From: Microbacteriaceae bacterium 3FA27C10 | GTDB lineage: Bacteria; Actinomycetota; Actinomycetes; Actinomycetales; Microbacteriaceae | NCBI GenBank assembly: GCA_005502775.1 | Contig: SCNI01000009.1 | Coordinates: 1 to 64,000 of the forward strand | Direction of reading: 5' to 3' | DNA: 64,000 bases | Shown here: one piece after another, positions 33,691 through 42,251 of the stretch | How positions within the stretch are numbered: position 1 is the first letter of the stretch | Layout of the letters: each line of letters begins with the position of its first letter | Translations under genes and position numbers: made by a program | The notes under the pieces: generated by a model | What the model was told of the DNA's origin: nothing | Databases searched by the model: none | The model's input: the letters and a program-made list of their open reading frames with translations, nothing else

Positions 33691-33708
33691 CGACCAGCTG
33701 TCGAAAGT

Positions 33709-33727
33709 ACTTTCCATTTTGGAAAGT
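33709..33727. promoter_or_regulatory. Operator palindrome of the membrane protein/winged-helix operon
   Basis: ACTTTCC-ATTTT-GGAAAGT is a perfect 7-5-7 inverted repeat in an unusually AT-rich island. It abuts a possible -10 box TAATGT (33728-33733). It precedes an operon whose second gene encodes a winged-helix regulator, suggesting autoregulation. Confidence 0.7.
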
Positions 33728-33772
33728 TAATGTGAGGATGGAATCACAGACCGTCGAACGAAGGTGACCATC

Positions 33773-34228
33773 ATGAACGAGACCGGCCACGGCATCCTCA
33801 CCCCCGCATCCGCCCGCGAACTGCTAGGCGCCGCCGGCGCCGGGCGTGAGCACGGCGATGCCCTCGTCCGCCGCGCCTGGATCGGGCCCGCCGTGAGCGT
33901 GGTGATCGGCCTCCTGATGGGGGCGTTCCTGCTGGCGGCGGTCTACCTGTTCCCCACGGCGACTCCGCTCGAGGCGGCGGTGCTGAGCGGGGGATATGCG
34001 CTGGGCATCGTGGCGGCCGTGACGGCCTACAACCTCGGGCGCCGGGTGACGCCGGCGGGATGGCTCCGGCGCTACGAGAAGGGGCTCGTGATCTCGTGCG
34101 GGGTGTTCTTCGTGGCGCTCGCGCTGTCGTTCCTCGTGGGGGAGCGGTCGCCGGCGCTCTGGCTGCCGCTCGCCGTGGTGACGGCGCTGCCGATCGCGCT
34201 CGCCGGAACGCGGCGGACCGCGCGATGA
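33773..34228 (+). CDS. Four-helix membrane protein of unknown function
   Basis: This 151-residue protein has four hydrophobic segments (about residues 42-62, 70-90, 105-122, 128-145) after a soluble N-terminus (SARELLGAAGAGREHGDALV). The ATG at 33773 follows GAAGGTGA. A start three codons earlier lacks this. The last four bases (ATGA) overlap the regulator gene. Such small membrane proteins paired with winged-helix regulators are common in actinobacteria, but I cannot assign a function. Confidence 0.75.
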   Translation: MNETGHGILTPASARELLGAAGAGREHGDALVRRAWIGPAVSVVIGLLMGAFLLAAVYLFPTATPLEAAVLSGGYALGIVAAVTAYNLGRRVTPAGWLRRYEKGLVISCGVFFVALALSFLVGERSPALWLPLAVVTALPIALAGTRRTAR

Positions 34229-34671
34229 CGGCGACGGACGCGCCCGGCAACGGCTCCACCGGCTCCATCACCTCCGCCGCGGCGGCCGTGACCGCGGCCC
34301 CCGGTACCGCCCCGGCCGCCGGCCCCACCCTCGCCGCCAGCGCCCTCAGCGCCGCCGAAGGTGATGGCTCCCGGCACTCCCACCCGCGCCACCGTGTCGA
34401 CGAGCTGCTCACCTCGCCGGTGCGGCTCAGCCTGGTCGCCGCGCTCAGCCGGGCGGACGAGATCGAGTTCGGGGTGCTGCGCGACCGCATCGAGGTGAGC
34501 GACTCGGTGCTCAGCAAGCAACTCGCACAGCTCGAGGCGGCCGGCTATGTCGCGGTGCGCAAGGGCTATGTGGGCAAGCGCCCGCGCACCTGGCTCACGC
34601 TGAGCGCCGAGGGCCGTGTGGCGCTGAACCAGCACCTGGCCGCCCTCGAGGCCATCGTGGCGGGGGAGTAG
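34225..34671 (+). CDS. Winged-helix transcriptional regulator (MarR/ArsR-like)
   Basis: This 148-residue protein has a disordered Ala/Thr-rich first 45 residues. A winged helix follows: HRVDELLTSPVRLSLVAAL, EFGVLRDRIEVSDSVLSKQLAQLE (recognition helix) and GYVAVRKGYVGKRPRTWLTLS (wing). It matches the HTH_34/COG1846-type proteins. It is translationally coupled to the membrane protein and probably binds the palindrome at 33709-33727. Confidence 0.88.
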   Translation: MTATDAPGNGSTGSITSAAAAVTAAPGTAPAAGPTLAASALSAAEGDGSRHSHPRHRVDELLTSPVRLSLVAALSRADEIEFGVLRDRIEVSDSVLSKQLAQLEAAGYVAVRKGYVGKRPRTWLTLSAEGRVALNQHLAALEAIVAGE

Positions 34672-34751
34672 CGCGCGACCCGCCTCAGAGAGCGGGGGTG
34701 CCAGGTCGCGCCAAGTGCTGCGACAGCTCGTCCGCCGGGCCTCCTGCGCGA

Positions 34752-34786
34752 CCCGGGCGGGATGGCCGAAGTCGGCCAACCCGGGC
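34752..34786. terminator. Hairpin between convergent regulator and alkA-like genes
   Basis: TGGCC and GGCCA pair around GAAGTC, flanked by outer CCCGGG repeats (34752-34757 and about 34781-34786) that can also pair. It lies between two convergent stop codons and could serve both directions. Confidence 0.45.
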
Positions 34787-34831
34787 CGGCCCGCCAGAGC
34801 CGCGCAACCGAGGGCGGGGCGCCGGGCTGAG

Positions 34832-35815
34832 TCAGCTCGCGGCGCCCGGCACACCGGCGCCGGCCGCCTGCTCCGCGGCGAGGTTCGCGCGCAGCAGGAG
34901 GGTCACCCAGGTGCGGTAGGGCGCCCAGCCCTCGCTCAGTGCCGCCAGCTCCGCCGCATCCGGAACCGCGTCGAGCCCGTACGCGAGCGCCACCGCGGGC
35001 CCGAGCCGACCCTCGTGCAGCGGTGCGTGGTCGGGGTCCCCCGCTCCGCGCAGCAGGATCAGCTCGGCCGAGAAGGGCCCGATCCCGGGCATCGCCCGAA
35101 GCGTCTCGAGCGCCTGCTCGCGCGGCATCGCCCTCAGCCGGGCGCTGTCGACCACGTTGCGCCGCGCGGCCTCGCCGAGTGCGCTCAGCCAGTCGATCTT
35201 GGGCCCGGTGAGCCCCCGGAACCGGCCCGAGCCCACCCGGTGCCCGAGCCCCGCCAGCACGGCCGGCGCCGGGAACGCGTGGTGCTCCACCCCGTTGATC
35301 ACCACCGTCTCGCCGAGCTCCGCCGCGAGACGCGCCTTCGTGGCGGCCGCCTGCTCCATGCGCACGCGCTGCCCGATGACGGCCCAGGCTGCGGCTTCGT
35401 ACCACGACCAGAAGCACACCGGCCGGAGCCCCGGGTAGCGCTCCTGCAGCCGGGCCACGACCCGGTCGTGCTCGCCGAGCGCCGAGAATGCGCTGCCGTC
35501 GACGTCGAGCGAGAGGATGCGCTCCACCTGCGCCCGCGCGGCCGAGAGCTCCGGCCGCTTGAGCGGGCGCGCCGAGTAGAGGTGGCCGCGCACCTCCGGC
35601 CCGTGCTGCTCGAGGCTCACGCCGACGGTCTGCCACGAACCCTCCAACGCGAACGCGAAGTCGAGCGTGCCGGGGGATTCGGCCTCGTAGGCGGCGGGGG
35701 CGAATCCCTCGAGGAAGCGGATGCTCGACTCGAGCGAGAACGGCCCCCGCGCGGTGATGGTGAAGGAGCCGCGCGCGACCGGGCGCGCCCCGCCGGTGTC
35801 GTGCGCATCCGCCAT
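34832..35815 (-). CDS. DNA-3-methyladenine glycosylase II (AlkA-like, HhH-GPD)
   Basis: This 327-residue base-excision glycosylase of the HhH-GPD superfamily has the helix-hairpin-helix LRAMPGIGPFSAELILLRGAGDPD with the catalytic Asp at its end. WYEAAAWAVIGQRVRMEQAA is the family helix that begins the glycosylase domain. The N-terminal 110 residues resemble the AlkA N-terminal domain. The start at 35815 is chosen because GGGAGG lies 5 nt upstream; an ATG seven codons earlier lacks it. It complements the unrelated tag gene at 10748. Confidence 0.85.
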   Translation of the reverse strand: MADAHDTGGARPVARGSFTITARGPFSLESSIRFLEGFAPAAYEAESPGTLDFAFALEGSWQTVGVSLEQHGPEVRGHLYSARPLKRPELSAARAQVERILSLDVDGSAFSALGEHDRVVARLQERYPGLRPVCFWSWYEAAAWAVIGQRVRMEQAAATKARLAAELGETVVINGVEHHAFPAPAVLAGLGHRVGSGRFRGLTGPKIDWLSALGEAARRNVVDSARLRAMPREQALETLRAMPGIGPFSAELILLRGAGDPDHAPLHEGRLGPAVALAYGLDAVPDAAELAALSEGWAPYRTWVTLLLRANLAAEQAAGAGVPGAAS

Positions 35816-35928
35816 CTCGGCCTCCCGTGCATTCATCATGGACGACGCCGCCGACATCCACCACCCCGCCCCGCGCGGGATCCGGCTCGTGCGAGCCACG
35901 AGGCACCGCATCCGGGTAGCCTGGACCG

Positions 35929-36153
35929 ATGACCACTCCAGCTCTCGCCCACCTCTCCGGCGGCCCCCTCGACGGCCAGACCATCGCGCTCGACGACGGC
36001 GCCCCCGAGGAGCTCGTGCTGCCCTACAGTGAGGGCCAGCTCGTCTACCTCCTCGTCGCCGACTCCGACGGCGCCGAAGGCCCGGCCACGGCGCAGTACC
36101 GCTTCAACGAGGTCTCCGAGATCCTCGTCGAGGGCAAGTACGACGAGCACTGA
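35929..36153 (+). CDS. Small conserved hypothetical protein
   Basis: This 74-residue acidic protein contains LSGGPLDGQTIALDDGAPEEL and YRFNEVSEILVEGKYDEH and looks like a small beta-rich domain. I do not recognise the family. TAGCCT lies 6 nt before the ATG, matching the leaderless pattern, which supports it as a real gene. It converges on the AraC-type gene. Confidence 0.65.
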   Translation: MTTPALAHLSGGPLDGQTIALDDGAPEELVLPYSEGQLVYLLVADSDGAEGPATAQYRFNEVSEILVEGKYDEH

Positions 36154-36181
36154 CGCCGCTCGCCCCGCGCGCTCTCCCTCC

Positions 36182-36248
36182 GGACGGAAGGAGATTCGAG
36201 GGGTTCATCGACGAAAGTCGCCCCTGAGCGCCGGATCTCATTCCGTTC
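36182..36248. repeat. Type B palindrome, decayed copy
   Basis: The left arm GGACGGAAGGAGATTCGA and the right arm CCGGATCTCATTCCGTTC pair imperfectly. The inner ATTCGAGGGGTTC-TCGACG matches the complement of the right half of the palindrome at 1776-1846. The right arm overlaps the 3' end of the AraC-type gene. Confidence 0.6.
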
Positions 36249-37068
36249 GGCGGGCACTCCGCGGGGTCTGACCCAGGAACTGCGCGAAGCGCCGCGAGAA
36301 GTGGGCGTAGTCGGCGTAGCCGAGCTCGGCCGCGAGCGCGCTGAGCTCGGTCTCGGGATGCGCGTAGAGCGTCGTCGAGGCCTGCTGCAGCCGCCGGCAC
36401 TCGATCAGCCACTTCGGCGTGACCCCCACGCGGGCGCGCACCAGCCGCTCGAGCGAGCGCGTGCTGAGCCCGAACCGCTCGGCGAGCTCGGCCGCGCGCA
36501 GGATGCCGGGGTCGCTCTCGGCGGCCGCGCACACCCGGTTGACGAGCACGCCGTCGTCGGTGATGCCCAGGGCGATCGGCAGCAGCCACGCCCGGAGCGC
36601 CCGCACCAGCGCCCGTCGCGCGGATGCCGCCTCACCGGCGACGTCGTGCGCGGAGGCCGCGACGACTGCGGCCTCCGCCGCGTCTCCCATCCCGCGCGTG
36701 ACCGCCACGAGCGGGGCGCCGGGCAGCGGCTCGGCGGTGCCCACGAGCTCCACTGGCGGCGTCGCGCTCAGCAGAGGCCCCGCGGCCGGCCGGAACAGCA
36801 CGCCCACCACCCAGGACGTCCCGCGCAGCTCCTCCACGAACAGGCGCGGATCGGGTCCCGCGAGTGTCGCTTCCCCGGGCCGGAGGATCGCATTGAACGC
36901 CGGATAGCCCAGCACCCGCTGCGGCCGCACCTCGCCGGCCGGCACCGTCCAGCGCGCCACCCACACGTGCCGCACCAGCTGCTCGAGCCCGGCGCCGAGC
37001 TCGAAACGGTCGAAGGCGACCTCGGCGTCGCCCGGGTTGAGGTGTCCGGTGGACACGGGGTCGGGCAT
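36238..37068 (-). CDS. AraC-family transcriptional regulator
   Basis: This 276-residue protein has an N-terminal DUF6597-like sensing domain (LEQLVRHVWVARWTVP, LGYPAFNAILRPGEA) and a C-terminal AraC HTH: AELAERFGLSTRSLERLVRARVGVTPKWLIECRRLQ and LAAELGYADYAHFSRRFAQFLGQTP. The ATG at 37068 is preceded by GGAAGGAG. It diverges from the VOC protein at 37142 and is probably its regulator (inference from arrangement). Its last bases overlap a decayed type B palindrome. Confidence 0.92.
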   Translation of the reverse strand: MPDPVSTGHLNPGDAEVAFDRFELGAGLEQLVRHVWVARWTVPAGEVRPQRVLGYPAFNAILRPGEATLAGPDPRLFVEELRGTSWVVGVLFRPAAGPLLSATPPVELVGTAEPLPGAPLVAVTRGMGDAAEAAVVAASAHDVAGEAASARRALVRALRAWLLPIALGITDDGVLVNRVCAAAESDPGILRAAELAERFGLSTRSLERLVRARVGVTPKWLIECRRLQQASTTLYAHPETELSALAAELGYADYAHFSRRFAQFLGQTPRSARRTE

Positions 37069-37141
37069 CCGTTTCTCCTTCCGCGTGCCGCTGTCGCATT
37101 TGTTCAAGACCGGCCGGGGCCGATGCTCCTAGCTTGGACGC

Positions 37142-37699
37142 ATGAGCACAGAATCCACCACGCCCACGACACCGCCCACCCCCGCGAACGGCGAGCACAC
37201 CACGAACGGGATGCCGCACGGCTCCACCTCGCTCACCCCGCACCTCGTGGTGACCCCGGCCGCCGCCGCGCTCGAGTTCTACCGCGACGTGTTCGGCGCC
37301 ACGATCGTCGACGTCACCCGTTTTCCGGCACCGGAGGGTGGATCGGATGCCGCCGGCGCTCCCGCTGAGATCGTCGCCCACGCGGTGCTCGACTTCGGCT
37401 CCGGGATGCTGACCCTGAGCGACCCCCTCGAGGCCTACGGTCTGGTGGCCGGCGACCCCGCCCGCGGTCACGACTTCTCGATGGCCCTCTACCTCCCCGA
37501 CGTCGACGCGGTCACCGCGCGAGCCGCCGCGGCCGGCGCGACCGTGCGGGAGCCCGCCACCACCTTCGTGTCGGGCGACCGCTTCTCCTCGGTGCTCGAT
37601 CCCTTCGGAATCCGCTGGTCGCTGATGACCCGCGTCGAGGACCTCTCGCCGGCGGAGAGCGCCCGCCGCGTCGCGGAGTGGGCGGCCACCCAGGGCTGA
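37142..37699 (+). CDS. VOC family protein (PhnB/glyoxalase-like)
   Basis: This 185-residue protein contains LTPHLVVTPAAAALEFYRDVFGA and LYLPDVDAVTARAAAAGATV, with SSVLDPFGIRWSLMTRVEDLSP near the C-terminus, as in PhnB-like VOC proteins. Residues 1-30 are Thr/Pro-rich and disordered. TAGCTT lies 6 nt before the ATG. It is divergent from an AraC-type regulator, a layout often seen for resistance or stress proteins of this family; its role here is unproven. Confidence 0.88.
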   Translation: MSTESTTPTTPPTPANGEHTTNGMPHGSTSLTPHLVVTPAAAALEFYRDVFGATIVDVTRFPAPEGGSDAAGAPAEIVAHAVLDFGSGMLTLSDPLEAYGLVAGDPARGHDFSMALYLPDVDAVTARAAAAGATVREPATTFVSGDRFSSVLDPFGIRWSLMTRVEDLSPAESARRVAEWAATQG

Positions 37700-37759
37700 G
37701 ACCGGCGGCTCGTGCCCGCCGCGCTTGCCGCGCGCGGTGTGACCCGGCAGAGTGGGGTG

Positions 37760-38638
37760 ATGTCGAGGCTCGGAGACGCGATCGAGGGGCTCCGCGACCC
37801 CCATGCCCCCCTGCTGCACGTGGCGGCCGACACCGGGCAACCGGATGCCGGCGGCGGTGCCCACAGGCCCGGCGCCTTGCCCGCCAAGAAACCAGTCGCC
37901 GTGATGATCCACGGCATCGCCTCCTCCTCCGCCACCTTCGTGTACGTCATGCCGCTCGTCGAGGCCACCCACCGCGTGATCGCCATCGACCTGCTGGGAT
38001 TCGGCGGCTCGCCCGTGCCCGAGCATGCGGAGTACACGCTCGAGGAGCACGTGGCGGCCATCGCGCGCACCATCCGCTCCCTGCACCTCGACGAGCCCTT
38101 CGTGCTGGTGGGCCACTCGCTCGGCTGCCTCATCGCGGCCCGCTACGCGGCCACCCACGAGTCGCACGTGTCGAAGCTCGTGCTCGTGGCACCGCCCGTC
38201 TACCTCACGCCGCAGGAGATCGCCGACCCGCGCTCGCGCCTGCGCATGCAGGGCTACCTGCAGGCCTACCAGTACTTCCGCGAGAACAAGGAGTTCACCA
38301 TCGCCCGCGCCGCCGTGGTGTCGCGGATGCTGCCGGTCGCCCACGTCATGGAGATCACCGAGCAGAACTGGGTGCCCTTCGTGAAGTCGATGCAGCACTG
38401 CATAGAGCAACAGACGGTCATCAGCGACCTCGCCCGGGTCGACCGCCCGGTGGAGGTGGTCTACGGCCGCTTCGACGAGTTCCTCGTGCCCGGCAACCTG
38501 ACGATCATCGAGAAGATGCGGGGTGTCACCACGCACGTCGTCAACGCGAGCGACCACATGATCCGCAAGCCCATGGCGCGTGTGGTGGCGAAGGCGATCG
38601 AGGCGCCGAGCGCCGTGCCGGGCGGCTCGGGCGGGTAG
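37760..38638 (+). CDS. Alpha/beta hydrolase
   Basis: This 292-residue protein has the oxyanion motif HGIASSS (residues 51-57), the nucleophile elbow GHSLG (Ser120), an acid in VYGRFDEF (about 237) and a His in NASDHM (about 264). This is a complete catalytic triad. The ATG at 37760 follows GGGGTG. A lid region (about 160-210) contains LRMQGYLQAYQYF. The substrate is unknown. It converges on the beta-galactosidase gene. Confidence 0.92.
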   Translation: MSRLGDAIEGLRDPHAPLLHVAADTGQPDAGGGAHRPGALPAKKPVAVMIHGIASSSATFVYVMPLVEATHRVIAIDLLGFGGSPVPEHAEYTLEEHVAAIARTIRSLHLDEPFVLVGHSLGCLIAARYAATHESHVSKLVLVAPPVYLTPQEIADPRSRLRMQGYLQAYQYFRENKEFTIARAAVVSRMLPVAHVMEITEQNWVPFVKSMQHCIEQQTVISDLARVDRPVEVVYGRFDEFLVPGNLTIIEKMRGVTTHVVNASDHMIRKPMARVVAKAIEAPSAVPGGSGG

Positions 38639-38663
38639 CCCGGCGCCGGCCGGCCCGGCCCGC

Positions 38664-41600
38664 TCAGCGTAGGGGCGTGAAGCGCAGCGCGAGCGTGCGC
38701 GCCTGCGGGCGCAGCGCGTACTCGGGCCACACGTCGGGGCCGCAGGCGCGGGAGCCGAGGCCGTTCTGGGCGGCGTCGATCCAGAGGTAGACGTGCTCCG
38801 AGGCGGGCAGCTCGTGCGGGTGCCGCGCCGCGTCGACCTGCTCGGCCGTGTGCCGGCGGAGGGTGAATCCAGGTCGGCGGCCCAGCGCATCCGGAGCCGC
38901 GTCGATGCGAAGCCAGGGCTCGCCGCCCTCGAAGAGCACGAGTTCGCGCAACTCGCTGCGGTGGCCGCTCTCCTGCGGGCGGGCGTACTCGACCACGAGG
39001 TCGTCGACCGCCGCCGAGTACCGCCCGACGAGCGCCGATCGCCGGCTGTCGGGGTAGGACTCGCGTTCACCCGCGCCGAACCACTCCGCCCGGTCGACCG
39101 TCGACGGCAGCGCGAACCGCACGCCGAGGCGCGGCCAGCGGATGCGCCAGTCGCCCATCGGCTCGAGGTCGACGCGCAGCACCGCGGAGGTGCCCGCCGG
39201 GTCCGTGCTCCAGCGTTCCTCGGCGCGCAGTGCCTGGTGCGAGTCGGCGGCCGCGTAGCGCATGCGCCGGTGCGAGCCGTCGGGCGTGCTCAGCTCGGTG
39301 CGGGCCGCGAGCCGGTCGAGGCCGGCACGCCGCCAGACGGAGGCGTCGGAGGGGGCGCGCTCGCCGCGCCACGACTGCTGCGGGTCGACCGTGTCGTAGG
39401 AGCCGAAGCCCTCGTCGCTGAACGGATCGCCGCCCTCGTCGTTGTCGGTGGGCGCCCGCCAGAGCTCGGCGCGAGGGCCCTGCACGGGGAGTCCGCCGAG
39501 CGCGGTGAGCCGGCCGCCGGAGAAGGTGGCGGGGGCGGTTGCTGGGGCTGATGCGGCGGTGAGCGCTGCCGCGGAGGCGGCCGGTGCGGGTACTGCAGAC
39601 CGCGCGGCGTCGCCCTGGGCGGCGCTCGCGGTGTCGGCGTCCGCGGCGCGCACGGCCGCGGACTCGGCCACGCCCGCTGCGGCGACGACCGATCCGGCTT
39701 CCGAGGGCAGGCCCGCGCCGACGCTGCGCGCCCAGGAGGGCACGGCGGCGGCACCGGTCGGCGCTGCGAGCACTTGCTGGGCGGACGAGACGAGGTGCCC
39801 CGCTGGGGCCCAGGCGGTGTCGTGCGCGAGCACGGCTTCGACGGTCAGCCACACCTCGGCGGGAGTCGTGGCCGGGGCGGCGACGGCAGCCGGGGCGGCG
39901 GGCGCACCGGTCTCGGCGCTCGACGCGGCACTGCGGCCGGCCGCGTCGGCAACGGCGGCGGCGATCCCGGCCGGCACGGGCATCCGGATGCTCGACCCGG
40001 CCACCACGGAGACGCCCGGGTCGAGCATGCCCGCGCCCACCTCGTGCCCGTCGCGGGTGACGCTCCAGCGGAGCGCGATGTCGCTCAGGTCTGCCGAGTG
40101 GCGGCGGTTCTCGACGACGATCGTGGGGCGCGCGTCCGAGGGAGCCGCAGCCGCGGCATCCGTCGCCAGGCCGGCGATCCCGGCGAACCCGCCGAACCCG
40201 CCGAACCCGATCCGCACCGGCGCCACCACGTGCTTCCACTCGAAGAGCGCCGGCGAGGGGGTGCCGTCGCTCAGCACCATGCCGTCCATCACGAAGTTGC
40301 CGTCATGCACTGCCTCACCGAAGTCGCCGCCGTAGGCGTAGAAGGGCGTGCCTGAGGCGTCACGGTGGCGCAGGCCGTGGTCGCGCCACTCCCACACGAA
40401 GCCGCCGTGCAGGCGTGGGTGGGCGTCGACGAGATCCTCGTACTGGTCGATCGCGCCCGGGCCGTTGCCCATCGCGTGCACGTACTCGCAGAGCAGGAAC
40501 GGCTTCGACCGCTGCCTGGCCGACTCGGCGGCGGTGCAGCCGAGCAGCAGGGCGGTGTCGTCGTCGCGCCCGATCGAGCGCGTCTCGGGAATCGCGCTGT
40601 ACATGCGCGAGTAGACGTCGGTGTAGGCGCCGGTGTAGTCGCCCTCGTAGTGCACCGGGCGCTCGGGGTCGCGTGCGTGCACCCACGACGACATCGCGGC
40701 GAGGTTGCTCCCCGTGCCCGACTCGTTGCCGAGCGACCAGATGACGATGCTCGGATGGTTCTTGTCGCGCTCGAGGGTGCGTTCGATGCGGTCGAGGTAG
40801 GCCTCGCGCCACTCCGGGTCGTCGCTCGGGTTGTGCAGCCACGACTCGTCGGTGCCGCGCTTGTCGAAGGCGTGCGTCTCGAGGTCGCACTCGAGGATCA
40901 CCCAGAACCCGAGCTCGTCGGCGAGGTCGAGCAGGCGCGGATGCGGCGGGTAGTGGCTCGTGCGGATCGCGTTGACGTTGAACCGCTTCATCTGCGCGAG
41001 GTCTTCGCGCGCGAAGACCTCGTCGAACACGCGGCCGCGCTCGGGGTGGGTCTCGTGGCGGTTCATGCCGTGGAAGACCACGCGGCGGCCGTTGACGAGG
41101 AAGCGATCGCCGCGGATCTCGACCGTGCGGAAGCCGAGGCGCAGCGCGATGCTCTCGGCCGCCGTGGAGACGGTGGCGTCGTAGAGGCGGGGGAGCTCGG
41201 CCGACCACGGCTCGACGTCGGCGACCTCGATCGGGGCGACGGCATCCGGGGTCTGCCAGGTCTCGTCGATGCCGAGTTCGGGCACCCGGAGGGTGACGGG
41301 GAAGGAGGCGCCACGGAGTTCGACCTCGATGCGGCCGAGGCCGCGGGTGTCGGGGGCGTGGGTGCCGGCGGTTCCGGATGCCCGGGTCAGGGTGGGCGCA
41401 TCCGTGCCGGTCGCGAGGGCGGGTGCGGGGTTCGCCGGGGCGGTTCCGGTGAAGCCGGTGCGCACCCACACGTCGTCGATGCCTCCGATCGGCCGCAGCT
41501 GCAGGGTGACGGAGCGGAAGATGCCGGGCAGCCACCACTGATCCTGGTCTTCGACGTAGGTGGCGCCCGACCACTGGTGCACGCGCACGACGATGAGGTT

Positions 41601-42146
41601 CTCGCCGGGGCGGAGGGCGGCGGTGACGTCGAACTCCTGGGCCAGGCGGCTGCCGCTGCCGACGCCGATCTCGATCCCGTTGATCCAGACCGTGTAGCGC
41701 GATTCGACGCCGTCGAAGCGGAGGAGCACGGGGGCGTGCTGCTCGGCGGCGGTGCTCAGCCAACCGGCCGGCAGGTCGAAGGTGCGCCGATGGTCGCCGG
41801 TGGGGTTCGCATCCGGAACGAAGGGAGGGTCGAGCGGGAACGGCAACTGCACGTTCGTGTAGATCGGGTGCCCGTATCGGCCTTCGCCCTGCAGCACCCA
41901 GTGCGAGGGGACGGGCAGGATGTCCCAGCCCGAGTCGTCGAAGTCGGTCGACGCGACGCCCTCGAGGGCTTCGCCCGCGGGGAGGACACCCTCCGCGCCG
42001 GGCTGCCCGGGTGCGGCGGGGAGCAGGCGGAAGCGCCACTCGCCGTCGAGCGAGAGCGTGGGCGCGTCGCTGTGGAGCCAGGAGCGCGCAGGGCGGCGGG
42101 CGCCGTGGCCGGGAGCGGTGTCGGTGAGGTAGCTGAGCTGGGGCAC
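38664..42146 (-). CDS. lacZ: Beta-galactosidase, glycoside hydrolase family 2 (LacZ-type)
   Basis: This 1160-residue enzyme of LacZ architecture has a sugar-binding domain (SLDGEWRFRLLP), an Ig-like domain and a TIM barrel with the acid/base Glu in WSLGNESGTGSN (about residue 471) and the nucleophile Glu in CEYVHAMGNGPG (about 554). The C-terminal small-chain domain includes ELWRAPTDNDEGG. Between the barrel and the small chain, about residues 650-870, there are long Ala-rich stretches (for example AAVAAPATTPAEVW) that make it over 100 residues longer than usual. The GTG start has TAGCGT 6 nt upstream. It is divergent from a TetR regulator and probably controlled by it through the palindrome at 42168-42183. 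Confidence 0.95.
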   Translation of the reverse strand: MPQLSYLTDTAPGHGARRPARSWLHSDAPTLSLDGEWRFRLLPAAPGQPGAEGVLPAGEALEGVASTDFDDSGWDILPVPSHWVLQGEGRYGHPIYTNVQLPFPLDPPFVPDANPTGDHRRTFDLPAGWLSTAAEQHAPVLLRFDGVESRYTVWINGIEIGVGSGSRLAQEFDVTAALRPGENLIVVRVHQWSGATYVEDQDQWWLPGIFRSVTLQLRPIGGIDDVWVRTGFTGTAPANPAPALATGTDAPTLTRASGTAGTHAPDTRGLGRIEVELRGASFPVTLRVPELGIDETWQTPDAVAPIEVADVEPWSAELPRLYDATVSTAAESIALRLGFRTVEIRGDRFLVNGRRVVFHGMNRHETHPERGRVFDEVFAREDLAQMKRFNVNAIRTSHYPPHPRLLDLADELGFWVILECDLETHAFDKRGTDESWLHNPSDDPEWREAYLDRIERTLERDKNHPSIVIWSLGNESGTGSNLAAMSSWVHARDPERPVHYEGDYTGAYTDVYSRMYSAIPETRSIGRDDDTALLLGCTAAESARQRSKPFLLCEYVHAMGNGPGAIDQYEDLVDAHPRLHGGFVWEWRDHGLRHRDASGTPFYAYGGDFGEAVHDGNFVMDGMVLSDGTPSPALFEWKHVVAPVRIGFGGFGGFAGIAGLATDAAAAAPSDARPTIVVENRRHSADLSDIALRWSVTRDGHEVGAGMLDPGVSVVAGSSIRMPVPAGIAAAVADAAGRSAASSAETGAPAAPAAVAAPATTPAEVWLTVEAVLAHDTAWAPAGHLVSSAQQVLAAPTGAAAVPSWARSVGAGLPSEAGSVVAAAGVAESAAVRAADADTASAAQGDAARSAVPAPAASAAALTAASAPATAPATFSGGRLTALGGLPVQGPRAELWRAPTDNDEGGDPFSDEGFGSYDTVDPQQSWRGERAPSDASVWRRAGLDRLAARTELSTPDGSHRRMRYAAADSHQALRAEERWSTDPAGTSAVLRVDLEPMGDWRIRWPRLGVRFALPSTVDRAEWFGAGERESYPDSRRSALVGRYSAAVDDLVVEYARPQESGHRSELRELVLFEGGEPWLRIDAAPDALGRRPGFTLRRHTAEQVDAARHPHELPASEHVYLWIDAAQNGLGSRACGPDVWPEYALRPQARTLALRFTPLR

Positions 42147-42167
42147 GGCAACACGCTAACAGCAAAA

Positions 42168-42183
42168 TCGAGTGACTACTCGA
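42168..42183. promoter_or_regulatory. Probable TetR operator between lacZ and its regulator
   Basis: TCGAGT-GACT-ACTCGA is a perfect 6-4-6 palindrome, 22 bases upstream of the lacZ start and just upstream of its -10-like box. A half-site TTCGAGTGA recurs at about 42247-42255, at the regulator start codon. Confidence 0.6.
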
Positions 42184-42251
42184 AAAAAGCTGATGATCGC
42201 CAGCATCCCTCGGTCCGGGTGGGTTACTCTGGCGTCGATGCGAGGTTTCGA

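Noticed and set aside
40365-42251. A plus-strand extension of the TetR frame running antisense through lacZ
   Set aside because: The TetR family starts near 42252, with a ribosome-binding site there. The upstream part encodes no known domain and mirrors lacZ.
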